Shown here: in pieces, positions 20,755-20,911 of the stretch
How positions within the stretch are numbered: the first letter of the stretch is position 1
Layout of the letters: each line of letters opens with the position of its first letter
Assembly (NCBI GenBank): GCA_013153135.1
Contig: JAADFA010000002.1
Coordinates: forward strand, 1-20,911
Reading direction: 5' to 3'
Source of the DNA: Chloroflexota bacterium
GTDB taxonomy: Bacteria > Chloroflexota > Anaerolineae > Anaerolineales > DRMV01
DNA: 20,911 nt
The notes under the pieces: model-generated
Database searches by the model: none
Seen by the model: the letters and a program-made list of their open reading frames with translations, nothing else
Told to the model about the DNA's origin: nothing
Position numbers and translations under genes: made by a program

Positions 20755-20910
20755 CTATAACTGTGCCATTCCCAGGGCCGCACCCTGTAGCGAGGGCGGG
20801 AGCGCGGACCAATCCCCCCAAATCAGCCAGCGTTCCAGGCTATCCGACCGAAAGCGATGCCCGCCCCACCAGGTCGCTCGATAGGTGCGCCACAGCGTAT
20901 TGAAGGACCA
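20755..20910 (-). CDS. C-terminal end of an unidentified leftward gene (truncated by window edge)
   Basis: The - strand is open from the window edge to a TAG at 20755-20757, giving 51 residues rich in tryptophan and arginine (for example LWRTYRATWWGGHRF and LERWLIWGDW). The residue mix looks like real protein, and no stop occurs in this frame while another frame is closed. I do not recognise the family. A hairpin terminator candidate follows at 20692-20711. Without the upstream part neither function nor even coding status is certain. Confidence 0.4.
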   Translation of the reverse strand, partial: WSFNTLWRTYRATWWGGHRFRSDSLERWLIWGDWSALPPSLQGAALGMAQL

Positions 20911-20911
20911 G

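Overview
The window looks like a chromosomal segment of a GC-rich, non-proteobacterial bacterium. Chloroflexota (Anaerolineae-like) is my best guess, from the strong GGAGG-type ribosome sites, a lipobox substrate-binding protein, an acyl-CoA synthetase inside a liv operon, and GC-rich palindromic repeats of a kind I associate with that phylum. This assignment is inference; no rRNA or other phylogenetic marker has been checked.

Left part, + strand, 208-7221: a complete branched-chain-amino-acid-type (Liv/HAAT) ABC importer. Order: ATPase livG, an AMP-forming long-chain acyl-CoA synthetase, permeases livH and livM, lipoprotein receptor livK, ATPase livF. A near-consensus sigma70-type promoter lies at 99-127 and a terminator-like hairpin at 7265-7305. 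The embedded ligase suggests that the imported compound, or a carboxylic acid derived from it, is converted to a CoA thioester.

Middle part, + strand, 7344-15850: a regulatory pair followed by a polysaccharide-synthase cluster. The pair is a fused PP2C-type phosphatase (SpoIIE/RsbU) and RsbW-like ATPase, overlapping by ATGA with a STAS anti-sigma-factor antagonist. The cluster runs bcsB-like, two tandem PAP2 lipid phosphatases, bcsA-like GT2 synthase. The BcsA-like protein keeps DDG, DxD, TED, QxxRW and the FxVTxK gating loop. It carries a helical insert of about 190 residues just before TED and lacks the C-terminal PilZ domain. The cluster may therefore make a beta-glucan-like polymer under partner-switch rather than c-di-GMP control. 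This is the most unusual part of the window. A good terminator follows at 15895-15930.

Right part, - strand, 20306 down to 15955: a DUF1992 (DnaJC28-like) protein, an SPPY-class DNA methyltransferase and an NgoMIV/Cfr10I-family restriction endonuclease, closely spaced, then dnaX. The methyltransferase C-terminal half and the endonuclease look AT-richer than the neighbours, suggesting acquisition. From 20307 to 20754 there is no gene but a cluster of GC-rich palindromic repeats. The right edge probably cuts a leftward gene, of which the last 51 codons are visible. No tRNA, rRNA, CRISPR array or transposase was seen.
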